Made by a program: the position numbers and the translations under genes. Below the pieces are notes generated by a model that saw nothing but the letters and a program-made list of their open reading frames with translations, had not been told where the DNA came from and made no database searches. 64,000 nt of DNA from Tomocerus qinae (taxonomy: Eukaryota; Arthropoda; Collembola; Entomobryomorpha; Tomoceridae). This document shows, one piece after another, positions 27,101-42,100 of this stretch. Position 1 is the stretch's first letter; every line of letters begins with the position of its first letter. Location of the stretch: the NCBI GenBank assembly GCA_020055645.1, contig CM034550.1, positions 21,918,880-21,982,879 on the forward strand, written 5' to 3'.

Positions 27101-30100
27101 TTTGAAATAATGACACATCATGGCTATCTCTTGTTATAAGTACATCTGCAGTACTAAGTTGAATGTAAATGCGTATAATATACTACAGTAATAATTCACG
27201 TAGAGTCTAAATGTTAAATAAGAAAATGAACAACCAGTTTTACCAAATAAGCTTTTAATATAGGTACTACATGTAATTACATTCAGATAGTTTACTTTGG
27301 TGTGTATACAAAATGTACATAACATGCAGTAGACAAGTAGTAGTAGAGATAGGTAGGTGGATGATTTCCATACAAAATACAAACTGCTTAAACACACCTT
27401 TGATCAAAAGAACGTTATTTGATTATTTTAAACTCGGACAGTAGAGGAGAAGACTGGAGATGAATTGCCCTTGAGTAGAATTACGTTAAGTTACATTAAG
27501 TTGACTTGAGTAGTTTTTGGTGTTGACCCTTGAGTAGATTTTGTCGTAAATTTCCTTGGGGATGACACGTTATTTTCTAAGCTATTGAAGAATGAGATGA
27601 ATACATAGTTTAGACACAAGTGTACCAGGACAGCAAAGACCACACACACGAGTCTCAGGCTTACATTGTATAAGTAAATGCAGTTTCATCTCATTCTGTA
27701 GTGCATTGTGTGTGATGTAAAGCTGTTACATTCCACTATTCCAGATTTTTAAAAGAATACAGTGGGAGTGACTGCTTTGGATTAAACTCAACTGATGTAG
27801 AATGTTGCTATACTTTTCTCGAGGAAACTTTAATTTATTACCATAGACTGTGCAGGGATAGACTCTTAGGCTCTCAAAGTCATATTATTACTAAATTTCG
27901 TATTCATATCCTATCATATTTAGTATCGCGTTGTTTATTCTGTGGCTTACTTACGGTTTTTCAGGATTTAGTGTAAGCTAGCGCCTAGTGTTGTGTATTG
28001 TATGAAGTAGATTGCTAAATGTGTGCATTATAGTTGTTGTGGGAGTTAAATTGTTAGAAACATAAAAAATTTTGAAGGATTTGTGTTCTCTTCTCTTGTA
28101 CGCTATGGACATTTATTTCCTCTTCTGCCTACGGGCCAAGCAGGAGGCTGCTCCTTGTATTCTCTACCTCTTCTTCTCTATTCCTTTCATATAGGCATTA
28201 TGTAACAAAAAAATCGAATTTCAAACTTCCTATGCGTTCTTGCGTAGGTACACACGTCGCAATCCATAATGTCCGCTAACCTAGTGCTATAAGCAATAAT
28301 GTATAAATACGGAAAAGACAATTCAGTTTATTAGCTTCATCCTTGTTGTAACTTGTCTTCCATAAGTACCTCCATCCTCGTAAATAAATGAAGATTTGAT
28401 TTGACAGCTTTCCAGCTTGTTTCATTTGATGTGATGATTCCTTACATAGCAATTATTGAGTTAAGTTACTCAACTTTCTGTACAAGTAGGAAAATCCCTT
28501 GTCTCAACCTTCTCCTGGAGTTCATCTTTAAACTTTATTACTGCCAATTGAGAATGGAAAAGAGGAGGTGGAATTTCCTTAAGTGGATTTGGCAGAACAA
28601 CTAATATTTAATTTACTACATTCAAGATTTTCATCTTATGTTGTTAGTGTGGCTTTCAAGATAAGTTGATAAGGACCACTCAAGAAATTAAAGTCACACA
28701 GGAAGAAGTTGTTAAGTAACCCGAAATCATGTCAGAATTTCATGTATACCTCATCCTTCCTTCTCCAGCTGTAGAGTAGTATATTATATAAGTCTATCTT
28801 CTATGTGCTGCTGCCCTAAAACAATGTATTATTTGCATATTCGAAATATTTGTTTCTTTCACATTAGGAACCCTATTGCCGGTAAAGCATAGTTAGGGGC
28901 TTGTTCCGTTTTGAAAAATATTCACTGTAATAATATTTATATTATAAACAAAGTTTTAGATTTTGTCTGTATTAGGATTCTGTCATTTTGTTGTTGAATT
29001 CGGAGTCGAATGTGTAGAAGAAAAAGAAGGTTAAGAAAAAGGGGAGAGGTGACTTAAGGTGAGATGGAGGACGGTAACATAATAAAAGAAAGCTGGAGAG
29101 AATATTCAAGTGTTGTTGTGTGCGTTTGTATTAAATCTGTAGATATCTGAGTATAACGTGTGTGGAAGTAAGCCGAGCATAAATAGTCATTAGGATCCCT
29201 CCCTTGTTGTTTTCTGTTGTGCTATGGTATGCATTCGTCTGGTAATGTGTTAGAAATTGACTAGACAGGCAATGCAGATGAAATGAGGCAAAAGACTGTT
29301 TAATGTTAGTAGGCATTATATCTTCATATTATATAGCATTGTAAACGAGACTTAAAGTTGCTTTGAATGCCCTGTGAATGTGCTTTTATGTAGATGTCTC
29401 ATTTAAGCAGTAGTGAATGGGCAAAGGTGACGAAAGACAAGATGCATGCGTATCTAGACTGTAATACTGAATTGTGGTCCTTAACTTTTGTGACTGAAGC
29501 TGATGTAACTTTCAACAACTGGAATCTTCTATAGGCAACTTAAGTCACTCTGTAATTGATGGAAATGAGTTGGGAAGGTGTTGGATGAAGTACTGTTGAG
29601 CATTGTGTGCGTTGCCTTGCGATATGCTCTCTAGCAGATTAGTAGCTGCAATCACATACAGGCCTATCTGTAATATGTAAATCTATTCACACGAAAATAC
29701 AAGAGTTTTGTAAGGAGGGCCCATTTATTACTCTCTGCGTCTACTAATGCTAATGCTAGACTTGGCATTTATTCATCGGCTTTGCCTCGAGGTCAGCTTT
29801 GGTCTTCATATTCCAGTCGGGCTTGTTTGGTTTAGCTCAACTGTGAATATCCGTCAAGACACATGTCATTTAATTCCTATATGGCTCTGATCTTGGTGTG
29901 GTATGAAAAATATAACTATAATTACCTCACCTTTGTGATGTCACCTGGCTGTGGCTTGGCTTGCTTTCGGTTCGCTTACTTACATTTACATCGTCTGCCC
30001 TTGTACATCCATTTGACTTTTGTGTGGACGTGGAATTTGCCCTGGATCCACAGACTCACTATAAAAACCAATAAATACAGTACAAATAAGAACACACAAA

Positions 30101-33100
30101 TGATCTACATGAAAACAATGCTATTTACTTATATATTTTATTACACACAACCTAATAAATACTGGTTCTTATTACGTAGGCAGAACTGATGTAGATCAGA
30201 TTTATTTCGGTTCACTTGCCTATAACGTGATTACATAGGTACAATACTTGCACATTTCTACTTTTGTCAGCCTGCATATTTATGTTCTATTATAAAGTAT
30301 GCCTGCATTAAGGTTTCTTCAAGAAGTCAATTATCGTTCTTACAAATTTTTATTGTTTTGTTTTGTTCAAGGAAAGCAATTAGTCATCCCACGTATTAAT
30401 CTGTCTGTTTAACATTTGCCATATTTTTTTGTTGTGCGTAATCTTTGATGCTTTTTTGGCACAGCAAAGACCAACAGCTGGGCAATTATTGTCGATTTTT
30501 CATTTGCAAATATATTTATAATTTATTTCGTATGAATAAATGTAGAATAATTTTTTAAACTCACGAATGATGGAGTAAAGATATTCCATGTAGATTTCGC
30601 GATGATTACATGACTACGTAATATTCCTGTCTTACGCTATGTAAATCGCATAAATTATGTACGTGACTGACTAATTTTCTTTATTTGCAGTTTGTGGTAA
30701 TGTTCAATGAAATCTGACTATTTAATATTTAAGCTGTGTGTGGGTACCAATACTTGTGTATTTACAGTACTGTTATAATAGTAAATATTACATAGTAGTA
30801 GATTTTTAGTATGACTGGTATTAATAGGAAGGTGAAGAAAAGTAGTATAAAAAATGTATGGCTTTGTAAGGAGTGAGTGTTTTGTTCTATTGTGTTAGTT
30901 TTGAATGTGTAGGTAGTTTGTCTATATTGTAGTGTAAGATGATATTTGTGTGTGATAAGATAGGATGAGGTTGTCCTTATCAGTGGCAGTGTTCTAGTGC
31001 GGAGAGAAGGTAAAGAGATCATGACACGTAAAGCCGGGTTTGAAATATAGACCTCCTTGCAATCACAGATATGTGCGACATATATGGGCAACTGTGCATA
31101 GAAACCAATCCAAACTGATTTCCACAATGCAATCCAGGAGAAAAAAAGGTTCAGTGCAACTGACGATAACATTACCTGAATGGGAACCAAGTGAATGAAT
31201 GGGGATGATTAGGTAGAATTTTCATAGCCTTTGGTAGGCAAGTACCTCCAGACACTTAGAGCCATACAAGTCCTAGCTCGATATCAAGATACTCTGACTG
31301 AACTGAATTGCTAACTAAATACTCTTCTTCATTTTCTCCTTTTCCTTCACATTAACATTTACAAATACATTAGTGGCCCATTCTTCCTCCTTGACTTGAC
31401 TATTTGACTGGAATGGAATTCAGATGCGAGCCTTATCTAATTTATATGGTAGAACTCTTTAGTTGCGTAAGATGAGCGTATAATGCAAATTTTCATCTTG
31501 TTACGTAGGAGGATAACCAAATTGTTTTTCAGTGCTGTAAAGCTCACCTGGCTCTGGTGTGGCTTCTCTTGACTTGACATGACTGTGTGAGAAAAACTTA
31601 TTTTCTAGTGCTTTCCATTTACAGTACACTTACTGTTTGATTACGAGTGAGTTGAAGCAGTTTCTTCGACTCTCTCATGATAAATTGGGGGAAGAAGCTG
31701 TAATACATATTTACTAGTGTGTTGGTTGGAGGAGAAGCACGTGCAAACAATTCATTGCCCTGACTTCACTTGGTTTTGGCTTTGACTCGCCTGTCTTGTC
31801 TATGTCATGCGACTTAAACTATCGAACGTACTCACTACAGTCCAGTGTGCAATATAATTGTAGTAGCTGCTAGGATGTTGTTGATGTGAGGTATATTAAT
31901 GTAATAGTCGTGAAATGAAGCAAGACGTATCTCCATGTAGAGACTAAGGAATAATTTTAATGTATGTGTGAGCATATTTCCTACTGTTCATCAAAGTTGC
32001 CTCCCATTTGTCTACGAGCAAAAACCAAATAAAGTAGTCAGTCGAGTCATAGCAAGCCAAACCATTAACTAAGTACATACTGACTTATTATTAGTTGTTT
32101 CTATTATGGTTGTACGATCATTATTGCATGTATTCTCCTTCGTGTACTGTGTTAATGTGTTACTGTACTCACATTACATTATTATTATTACTTATAGTAC
32201 TTATTGTATTGTCATGTTCTTATTTCCCTTTCTCTATTAGTTTCTATTTCTATTTGCCATCTAGCATAATTTGCTCAAGTATGTACTTGCAATTTAGAAA
32301 GAGAAACACAGACACAAGGGCTGGGCGAACTTAAAGTAAATACAATGACACTGTGCACTCCATGCCAGAGCCAGACTCAGGCCAGACCACCACGTGTGAG
32401 GTTCCTTATTACTCCTATTTGGCTTATTTCTCTAGATTACTTATAGATAGTGATGCTAAGGTATATTGCATTTATGTGCTTACACGATTCGTAATGGCTC
32501 TCTGAAAATGTAATGTATCTCTAGATGGCTTTTTGATTGTGGATTATAGAGATAAGTTGCACTATAACATGTAAATAATCTCTGTTATTGCATTCTAATT
32601 CATGCGGGTCGTGCAATAATGTCCTGTCCTTATGCTAAGTTAATTTCCACTCGTACTCGTTGTCCTTTTAGGATAAGTAGGATATTATACAAATATCCCG
32701 TATATCAATACCAGACCTTACTCGTGTACTTGTTAATCGACTCGTGCTTTGTCATGTGTTTCTGCTACCCAGACAGATATGTACATTGATAAAGAAGAGT
32801 TCATGCTCATGACATGGGTAAGTAGATGATGATTGATGTAAAGTCACTCTCATACTGCCTGCAATAGAATAATATAAACATAGAAAATGTGAATCTCTAA
32901 TTTATCCAACCGAATGTGAAGGGATTATTATGTAAAGGATGTACTGATGTGTATTATTGTCCTATCATTGTTTTGCCGACTTACTACCACTTGCCCATTG
33001 TCATGATGGCTACCTTCCTTTCCTTACTACGGCTTATACAATACTGCTTCCTGCATTATTATTGTAATAGAATACCCTGACTAGTAACAACAGTTCGTAG

Positions 33101-36100
33101 AGGTATGCACAAAAAACTTACACGTAAATTAATGCCATATTTGAACTCACTACAGGCAGTTATATACACGTATGTCTATATTCTCCTTAATTCTTCAGTT
33201 AGAATGAACGTGTCGTATTGAAAATGAGATTGAGCTTTTAATATTTCTTCCTATTCAGCTGTCGTGTAATACTTTGTGATTTCGTTTTGCGTGGCAATCC
33301 CAGCTGATGGATAATTTAATGGTTGATTGTTTGCGAAGTCAGCTTTTCACTAGAGTTCAAAGGTGGAGGTGATGTTAAAGTGTGTACAATTAAATGGAGA
33401 ATAAGCTACGGTAGTTATAATTTACCTATGTAGTATTTCGCAACTATCTCTGAACAATGCTAGTACTTTGCATAGTCATTATAGTTGAAATTGTGTGCTA
33501 ATTTACAGATTCCTTTGTACAGCTCTGCCATTGAATTTAAAACTTTTGAACTTACAAAATATTTTTAGCTATATAGTGAGGGATTGCCAATCCTTGAGTC
33601 GACTAGTAAAACTTGTATTAAGAACATACAGTGTAGGAAAAGAAGTTTTAGACATTATAAAAACTATGTATGTATGGAAATGTTCATGAAATGGTGACCT
33701 ACCTTTTCTTCTCTAATCGCTAATAATTAATGAGCAAGTCATCCCATTGGGTATAACGGATCTTTTTATAATATAGTTATATCTTTTTGCAGAAGTAGGA
33801 AGAATTTTATATTATTTGTATGTGCATATGTACAGTAATAAAGCAAGTTATAGACTTACAAGGGTAGGTTCTTACTAGTTTAGGTTCAAGTTCCTGTGTT
33901 GCAGATTCCATATGGTTCCACCTAGCTAGTCACTTCGATATACCTACTGCAACTCAATTCGCAATATTTCTAATCCAAAATTGTAGTAAGTTTTTTGCGG
34001 TAGTACGTTACTCTTGTTATATTAAGATCCAGTTCCATATTGTATAGTGGAAGCGTAAAAAGGTAACCAAATCGCCTTTTTTACAGAAGGCTTACCTGCA
34101 TAGTTCATTTGCATTCTTCATGCTTTCCGCTTTATCGTGCTGCTATTTTGGAGTGAAACGTGGAAAGGTTAGAAGTGGAGTAAAGGTCTGGAATTATTTC
34201 GACGTGAAAATTGAATTGAATTATTAAATGGGAGTGAGTAAAGTGAAGTAATGTCAGGTAAATAAAAGAAAAATAACCGAAGCTGAAGCGTGTATGTGGC
34301 TACCTACGGTGGAGGTACAAGGAAAATGCTAACAAGAAAATGTGCATAAGGATATGTTATCAGATAGATAGATAGATAAAATTTGTTTTATACGAGTCGT
34401 GCATTTCGGTCGCATTCCAAGTCATAATGCTGTGAAGAAGGCTTTTGTTTATAGCAGTGAATGGAAGAAGAGTTGAAGTGGAGCTGAAGGTGAATGTGCC
34501 TCTGAGTGAGTGATTGAGTGAATGCCAGTCTGGATATGGTTCTAATAATATAATACAACTCTTCTGTTGTGACCATCATTCTGTGCAGTTACTTTCTAGC
34601 TTTGCAGTACCCACTGAAATGGTTTACTTTGTATTTCTTCATATGGCCAAAGACAACTAAACCGTCAGAATATTTCTTATCAGGTTAAGTGTTCTGAAAT
34701 AAAATTGCTGACTGATGTGATGTGATGCGATCTGAGTTGATAACAGACTAGATTGATAGCTTCATGTCCACTTTGTCTGCAAAGTTTACTTACACACAAA
34801 ACCACCTCCACCATGCTTACCAACAATTTCTATTATGTGCACACTATTATGTACTACTCCTTCAAATTATGGATTTTTTTATGCAACTCACTTGACTCTT
34901 AATTCCTTTTTTGTAAAATAATATAGTTCTAGACACTGTGTGCATATTTCACTTCCTTTTATAACAGTATTGTCGAAAGGAATGAAGTCTTACATATAAA
35001 CAAATATCCTAAAGCTAGTTCGTACTCCGCTACTCATACCATGTGTAGGTTTTGTATCAGTAAGAGGTTATAATTATGTTTTAGGCTTAGATATATTATG
35101 TAGGTAGTACTTCCAATAAGCTGCATAGGTGGATTGGTGTTCGATAATGATGCTTGGTCTTTCTTGTCTGTCACTGTGTGGATTGATCTTTAAAATTCTG
35201 AAAGGGAAAGAAAAACACAAGTGTTTAAAATGTGAGATGTGTTTTTTTCTTTCTTGGAACGTAAATTTTTATTATAAGGACAGAGACTATTAGTATTTGA
35301 TATAGAATAGTGTAAACAAAGGTATCGTAAATATAGGAAGCCCAAGGCAGAGAGCTACCTGTTTCAGTTAATGATGATATAATGTTAAGGTATGTTCGAG
35401 ACGCTCGATTAAGTAACGTAATCGACGTACTTGAATCGTTGAGTGGATTGAGATGAATTTCACTGATAGAATTTGATAGAGCATGCATCAAATAGATGGA
35501 TGTGAGGTAAGGATGTATCGTAAGGTGTATTATGTGTATACGTGACAAGACAAGGTTGAACCTACCATTCAATACTTACGGTGCAGTGCTGAGTGCACGG
35601 TGCAGTGAGATTTCGTTGATGCTTTGTTGTGTGGCACGTATCTTGTCAATTGACATCTTATTGTACTCTATGTATTCATTTATGTCTGGATTTTCTTTCC
35701 TGCTCCAATTACCTGACGCTTATTTATGCTTTCACAGTTGAAAATGGCTTCATCCAGAATGCTTACTGAATACTAAAGTAAATATGCTCCATTTACATGG
35801 ACCTGTATACTTTTCTTACTTTTTAATGAACGAATACGATTGCAGTGTGACCCGGCTGTTACCTTCTATTGATGCAGAATGTAGTATATATTGAAGACTC
35901 AAAAAAAGAAGAATTCAGCCTAACATCTAATATGTATAATATTAATTTTAAAACGGAAAGATGAAAATTTTTCCAGATGACATTTCTTCTGTTAATTACT
36001 ATTTATCATCAATCAATATAAATACATTCATTCTTCATGCATTATAATTTGTTGATCCTTGGATTGTATTTTACTGTATTTTTGGACACTGCTATGCTTA

Positions 36101-39100
36101 AGCCCTATGGCCCAGTTACTTTTGCACATCTCTGTATTTATCAATCAATATAAATACATTCATTCTTCATGCATTATAATTTGTTGAATTGTATAAATTG
36201 TGATTTGTATTTGACAAAATTACTTTTCCCTGCTATTTTGATTGTTTTTCTGTTTGCTAAAAACGATAGTTGTGCGTGGAGTAGATAAAAAGGGAAATAA
36301 AGAAATTATCATTATTGCTGTTCACGTACGTATAAATATGTAAGTGATGAAGTGGGAAGGTATAGCACGGTCCATTCCAGGTTTAAACTTTTTTAAAGAG
36401 TATTCACTTTTTAGTTTACGTTTCCTGAATAGACTGAAGTATAATCGTGAGAGAAAAGTAGGTTACACGATAAAGTTGAAACGAATGTGAGTAACACATT
36501 TACATGTTTTGTGTTTTGCGCAATCAATGTTTATTTTCATGATGGAAGCATGAATATTATTATAAAGCAGTTCTCCATAAATGTTGGTATATAATTTGTT
36601 CTATCACTGAATGAACTGTACTTACATTAATACCAAGTTAATTGAATTAACACCCAGAACGCATTAAATCCTAAGTAATAAGTAAAGGTTTGGCAGAACG
36701 TGTGTTCTATTTTAGGCAAGGCTACAGAACTAAACGGCTGTGTAGAACCATTTTAAAATTTCGGTTTGAGAGCTGCATGGGTCTGAATTGAAAAGGATGT
36801 CAAGCCAGACAGCATGAGGGAATGTGAATCTGTTAGTAACAATCTACTTAAGCAACGCTCATGCCTCGTTTGGTTTAGGTGGATCCGTCCCTTAATTTCT
36901 GTTAAAGTAGGAGCTAAATGCTTTCCGTCTTTAGTAATGCAGTGTTTGTAGGCTTTGGCTCATTGTAACATAAGTATAGTTTAAATTTTAATACCCGTTT
37001 ATAGGATAAAGGATGTTTTAAATTGGAATAAGGTAGGTAGTTGATGTATGTGAAGTAGGAAATAGTCGTTGATTGTCTTGTCATCACTTCAGTTTCACAT
37101 TGACTTGACTCCACATCTCGTTTCTATATTGTCTTTTCTGTTTATAAATTGTGTTGTACACTTGAGCAGCTTAATTCCCATAGCTGTAGCCATATCTTGT
37201 AGATAGGGGCGAAATTATAGAAGGCAATTGTGTCAATTAAATGTTTGAGAGGATTGCCACGAGAATTAATGAAATGAAGGTATATCCCGAAAATTAATGT
37301 TTTAATTGCACCTAATAGGAAATAGATATATTGTACGGTGGGTAACCAATATCTACTATAGACACTAAGATGACTAGAGTAGGTTGTTAAACTTGTGGTT
37401 TAGCAGTAATAATAATAGTGCTATATAAAGTGTAGCTCTGTAATAAAGACAGAAATTGCTGTATACAATGTGTCTGTAATTTAAGGTTTATATCCATTTT
37501 GGTTAGGAAATGTGTGGACAGGGTAGGCTAATTAATTAGGTAATCAATTAAAATGCAGTGAGTGAGAAGAGAAATAGATAGAGTTGTCGCTTCCATTCCA
37601 CAACGTAGGTAATCGTGTATTTCAGCAGAAGTGTACAGTTGTATTCAAGAGAATAAAATAAAGGAGAAGCTGGCTAGATGGAAAGATAGAAAATTTGTCT
37701 CAGTCTCGTGTCTCTCCTTGTGGCTTCCGCTTGGGTTGATTTGAGTAGACATGTTAGTATAAAGTATTATGATGTTGTGATGCTCACTTTTAGTAAAGTT
37801 GAATGTAATATTGCAGGAGTGTGTATGTATGTACATTAAATAAGACAACTGTATGAACAAGTCTAACGTTACGCCAGCTTAAGCTCGAGATGCAATGAAC
37901 TAGGAATGGAAATACTGTTCTTGAGGTAGGCAATGAAATAAATGAAATTTACGATGTTTTTATGAGCTCCCTCTTCCACTGAATGTCTTGGGAAGTTTAA
38001 CTGTCGTGTTTTGTCGTGTAGCAGACATTTCCCTCTTTTATATTAGTTAACTTGAGTTTATTGTTAGTTTAGTTACTTCTTATATAATTGTGGAGCTCCA
38101 CTAAGAAATGCATGAGAGATGATAGAGATATTTCTCAGTGTAAAATAAAAGGTAACCCAAGGCCAGACTTGAGAAAAACGTAGAATTCCATTTCTGATTC
38201 AGGTAGCAACACATTTCATAAAGATACATGTATGTACTTACTACCTAATGGACTGGCACTTTTATAATATAGCTTCCACTTCTACTGGAATGAACATTAT
38301 AAGTATATCAACGGATGCAGCATATGGACGAATAAAATAGCTAAAGGTACATTTGCTCAAGTGAAATTATATTTTACGCTCTACCCCTTTTCTCACTAAG
38401 ACTCAAACAATTTACGAACTCGACAACGTAGGACTTAGACAAATATCAAATATCTGCAAATTCTGGGAAATGCATTCTGCCTCAACGAAACTATGTTCAT
38501 GTTACATTTATGCTGTCTTCAACAAAGCTCTTTGCATTTCGGGAATGAAAATAAAGGAAAAACTTTGTTTTGTCATTTTGGTGTGAATCTAAAGGGGCTT
38601 AACAAAACTATGTAACTAAATTAAGAAAGAATCCTTATGGTAGTTTTAGTGTAAGTGTAAGTAGATTCCCATGTTCAGAGATATTGAGTGGCTACTAATA
38701 CATTATGTAATCTGTAATGTGTGATTAAATATGTTCAGTAGGAATTCAAGCTAAACTAATTTAGTGGAGTAAATTAGTCTATTCCACTCTCGTTTTTATA
38801 TTAAAATATTTATCTACATAATGAGTGTCAAAGGTTTGGGATAGTACCAAGAGGATAATTGATTTTCTTTGCCGAAAGAAAAGTGAAAGCACAGAGTAAA
38901 ATAGAAAAAGAAAGCAGCCTTTGATTTTTGTATTTAGTTTGCAAAAGTTTCTACATTGCTGAGAGAGTTGGAGTTGGTTTGAGTAATGGGACGTGATCGA
39001 TAAGACCTTTGAGGTTTTCTAAAGAGACGACTCGTAGCACAATACAGCCAAGTAAAGTATCAATGTCTCTAAAAGCAGTATGAGTACATACTCCAATGAG

Positions 39101-42100
39101 GAGGTCTATGCTATTATATTCACTATTCATTTGAAAGGATGAGAATAATTCATTCATTATAATCTGTTATTCAGCTAAACTGAGTTTATTAAGGAGAAGA
39201 AAGGCGAAACCAGTATAGAAGACATCAGTCAGCCGAAAAGTCAGCAGCTAAATTAATCCATTTTGGAAAAGAATGGATGGTTTTATTAGAAAATGTGTGA
39301 TTTTGGAACATAATACGGGCAACAATAGGCTTCTGAACGGAATCAATTATTCACTCCCTCTGCTTCATTTTAGCAAGAAAATTTAATATGCATAATATTA
39401 TGTTTCCAACTTTGCCTGCAACCGTTTTTACATTAATTTAGTCGCATATGGATTTGTTAGGCTCGCAGTATTTGGAGATTACTATGTCGTGGCTTCCTTG
39501 AGTACGTGGCTCATGTTTCTCTTTAAAACTCGTTTTATTAGTTTTCTGCTAACTATTAACTTGCCTTGTCTTCTCTGCGGCAGGCTTCACAAATGATGGC
39601 TCACTATGATTATATAGGTAACTTAAGATTTCCGTTGCTTGGGTTTGTCCAAAGAGATGACACCCTCCTGGCCAAACTGAGTTTGCCAAAATGATTTTAT
39701 GACTTTAACGGAAATTCAAACAAAGGTCGGCTGTAAGTAATTCGTGTCTTGTTTGCGGTTTTTGTTTCTTCAAAATGGTCAGGGTAGTAAAATCCCTTCC
39801 TTGCTGTGTATTGTAATAAATGAAAATAATGAGTTGGTGCATATGGTCAGTTTGGTCCTTACATGAGTAGCGTCGTTTCTTTGTGCTCCATTGATTGTCA
39901 ATTGCGGTTGTACAATTGAGAGATTTAGATAGAACATGTTTTCTGCCTCAGTTAGGTTTGTATGGAAAGAAAGGAATGCATAAATTAGACAATTTCGATG
40001 ACTTGGCTTATTGGAGTCGCAAGGTTGAACATGGATCATCAAACAGTTACTAGATTCACGTTTGAATGTCAGTTGTACAAACGAGCAATAAAAAACAAAT
40101 TCGCAACGTATGCAGGTAGTTAGGCATAAGAGTGTTTATCACGCAATCCACATAAACTCAATTGGGAGTGCCTTCTATAATCAAGTGCTCCATTCACATT
40201 TTCTTTTCTTCTTGTCACGTACTACAATATTAATGGCATTCTAAACAACTAATCGAATTATTTCTTGTTGTTTGCATGTCGTGGTTGGTCTCAACATAAC
40301 CGAATTGTAATTATGACTTTATTACACTTGAATTGAAAATCAATCTCAAAGTCACATTTACTACCTTATGATGTAACATTACTTCATGTATATAGAATCA
40401 GTATTGCAAAAAATAACAAGCGAAAAAGGAGATATAATAATTTTTTGAATTTCTTAATGCATCTGATTAAATGGAGTTCTACCACCTTATATAGTCATCT
40501 TATAGTGTACAGTACTATTAATTGTATTTTTTCTGACAAATATTCATAAACTGAAATGTTAGAGAAGGAATTATGAAATACCAAATCGTTATCAGTTAAA
40601 TGTCCGTGGGTGCAGTTAGTAGAGTATTCGTGTAAGGATTTATGTTTGGTACATGTCTTTATTGACATTCTTTGACAGAACAGGATGAGAATGACACAAC
40701 TTTATGATAATAATGTCAGTGTGAGCTGTTACTCCTTATATAGATTACATAGAGTAGACGATGGGTTAACATAGCGGTTAATTTTTTCAATGGGAAGGAA
40801 ATTGTGATTTGTACAGTACAGTGGAGTGTGTATGATAGGAATCATTTCTGGTTCTGGTTTGGATGGAGGGGGTGTAATTACTTTTGCTCTAATGTAGCAT
40901 TGTGTGTAACACTTGAGCTCATTTCCGTTCTGAGATTGCTTTCCCTCAATTACAATGCAACTGTCAACTCAGCATTGCTCGCTCTTATTGTGACTTATTA
41001 CTACAAACTGCTATTATCGAATCTATCTAAAATATTTGGCTAGGCCTTTTGTGCTGGATTTGTACTTGTGTGTGTCAATTCTCAGTGGCCTGTCACTTAA
41101 CATTTGCTCGTGCTATTTGACCTAGACAATTTATTACTGAGGGAATACTTGTTGGCTACAGCATTACTAAATTACAATTACATTAACAGCAGTAACAAGT
41201 ATATAGTAGTAATTGATACGTGATGTTATCGTGGTCTGCATTTAGTAATAGGAGAAACACGATATACTGTGTATACTAATTCAGATGTAATTTGCACTTG
41301 TTTTGGCATGTTAAAGCGTAGATGTTATCTGTAATGCAATTAAACTACTTATTATTGTGATAATGTATTTGGTAGTGCTGTCGGTACGAGTTGCAGATAG
41401 ATAGTCATCATTGTAATTGTACTACTATGAGTGACACATAATAACTATCACTGTCTGTCCATGAGATGCAAGAGAGAATAATTATTTTTGCCATTTTCAT
41501 TAAATTACCTTATCTCGTTAATTTTATCATTTCCTTCAGTCGTCGAGAGACAGAGTGTTAAAAGTTGAAAATGTTCCTAAGTAATTTACATTTGTCGTGT
41601 TAAACTTTGATAAGGCCATGTCTACCTACGCCTAGCCTTAGAAATATCCCAACATAAGTGAGTGGCTAGTTTCATTTAAAAAACGGCGTGTAGTAGTACT
41701 TATCTCAATGTACTTTAGGTATGTACATGTGTACGTAGTTAACGTAAAGTCGGTAAAAAACAAAGCAAGAGTGTGAAATTTGAACAAACTGTTCAGCTAT
41801 GCCAAGTAAAGTAAAATAAAGTCAAGTCAGTCATAATCTCTATCTGCATCTCTCGATTTAACTTCCCTCTGTTTCGTTGGCATTTATTTTCCGTATCTAA
41901 ATGTCCGTTCTTCTCATTTACATTTTATAATCTAAAGCTAGGGTTGAGTACTAGGAGCAAAAAGTCTTGAAACGAGTACCTCACTTTATACGCCTTGTAT
42001 AAACAGACAGAATGGTCAATGTTTTATCCTGAATTCCTCAAGTTTACTTTTATTCAGGACTCACTGCTTAAAATAATGCATAATAAGTATGTGAGCAGAT

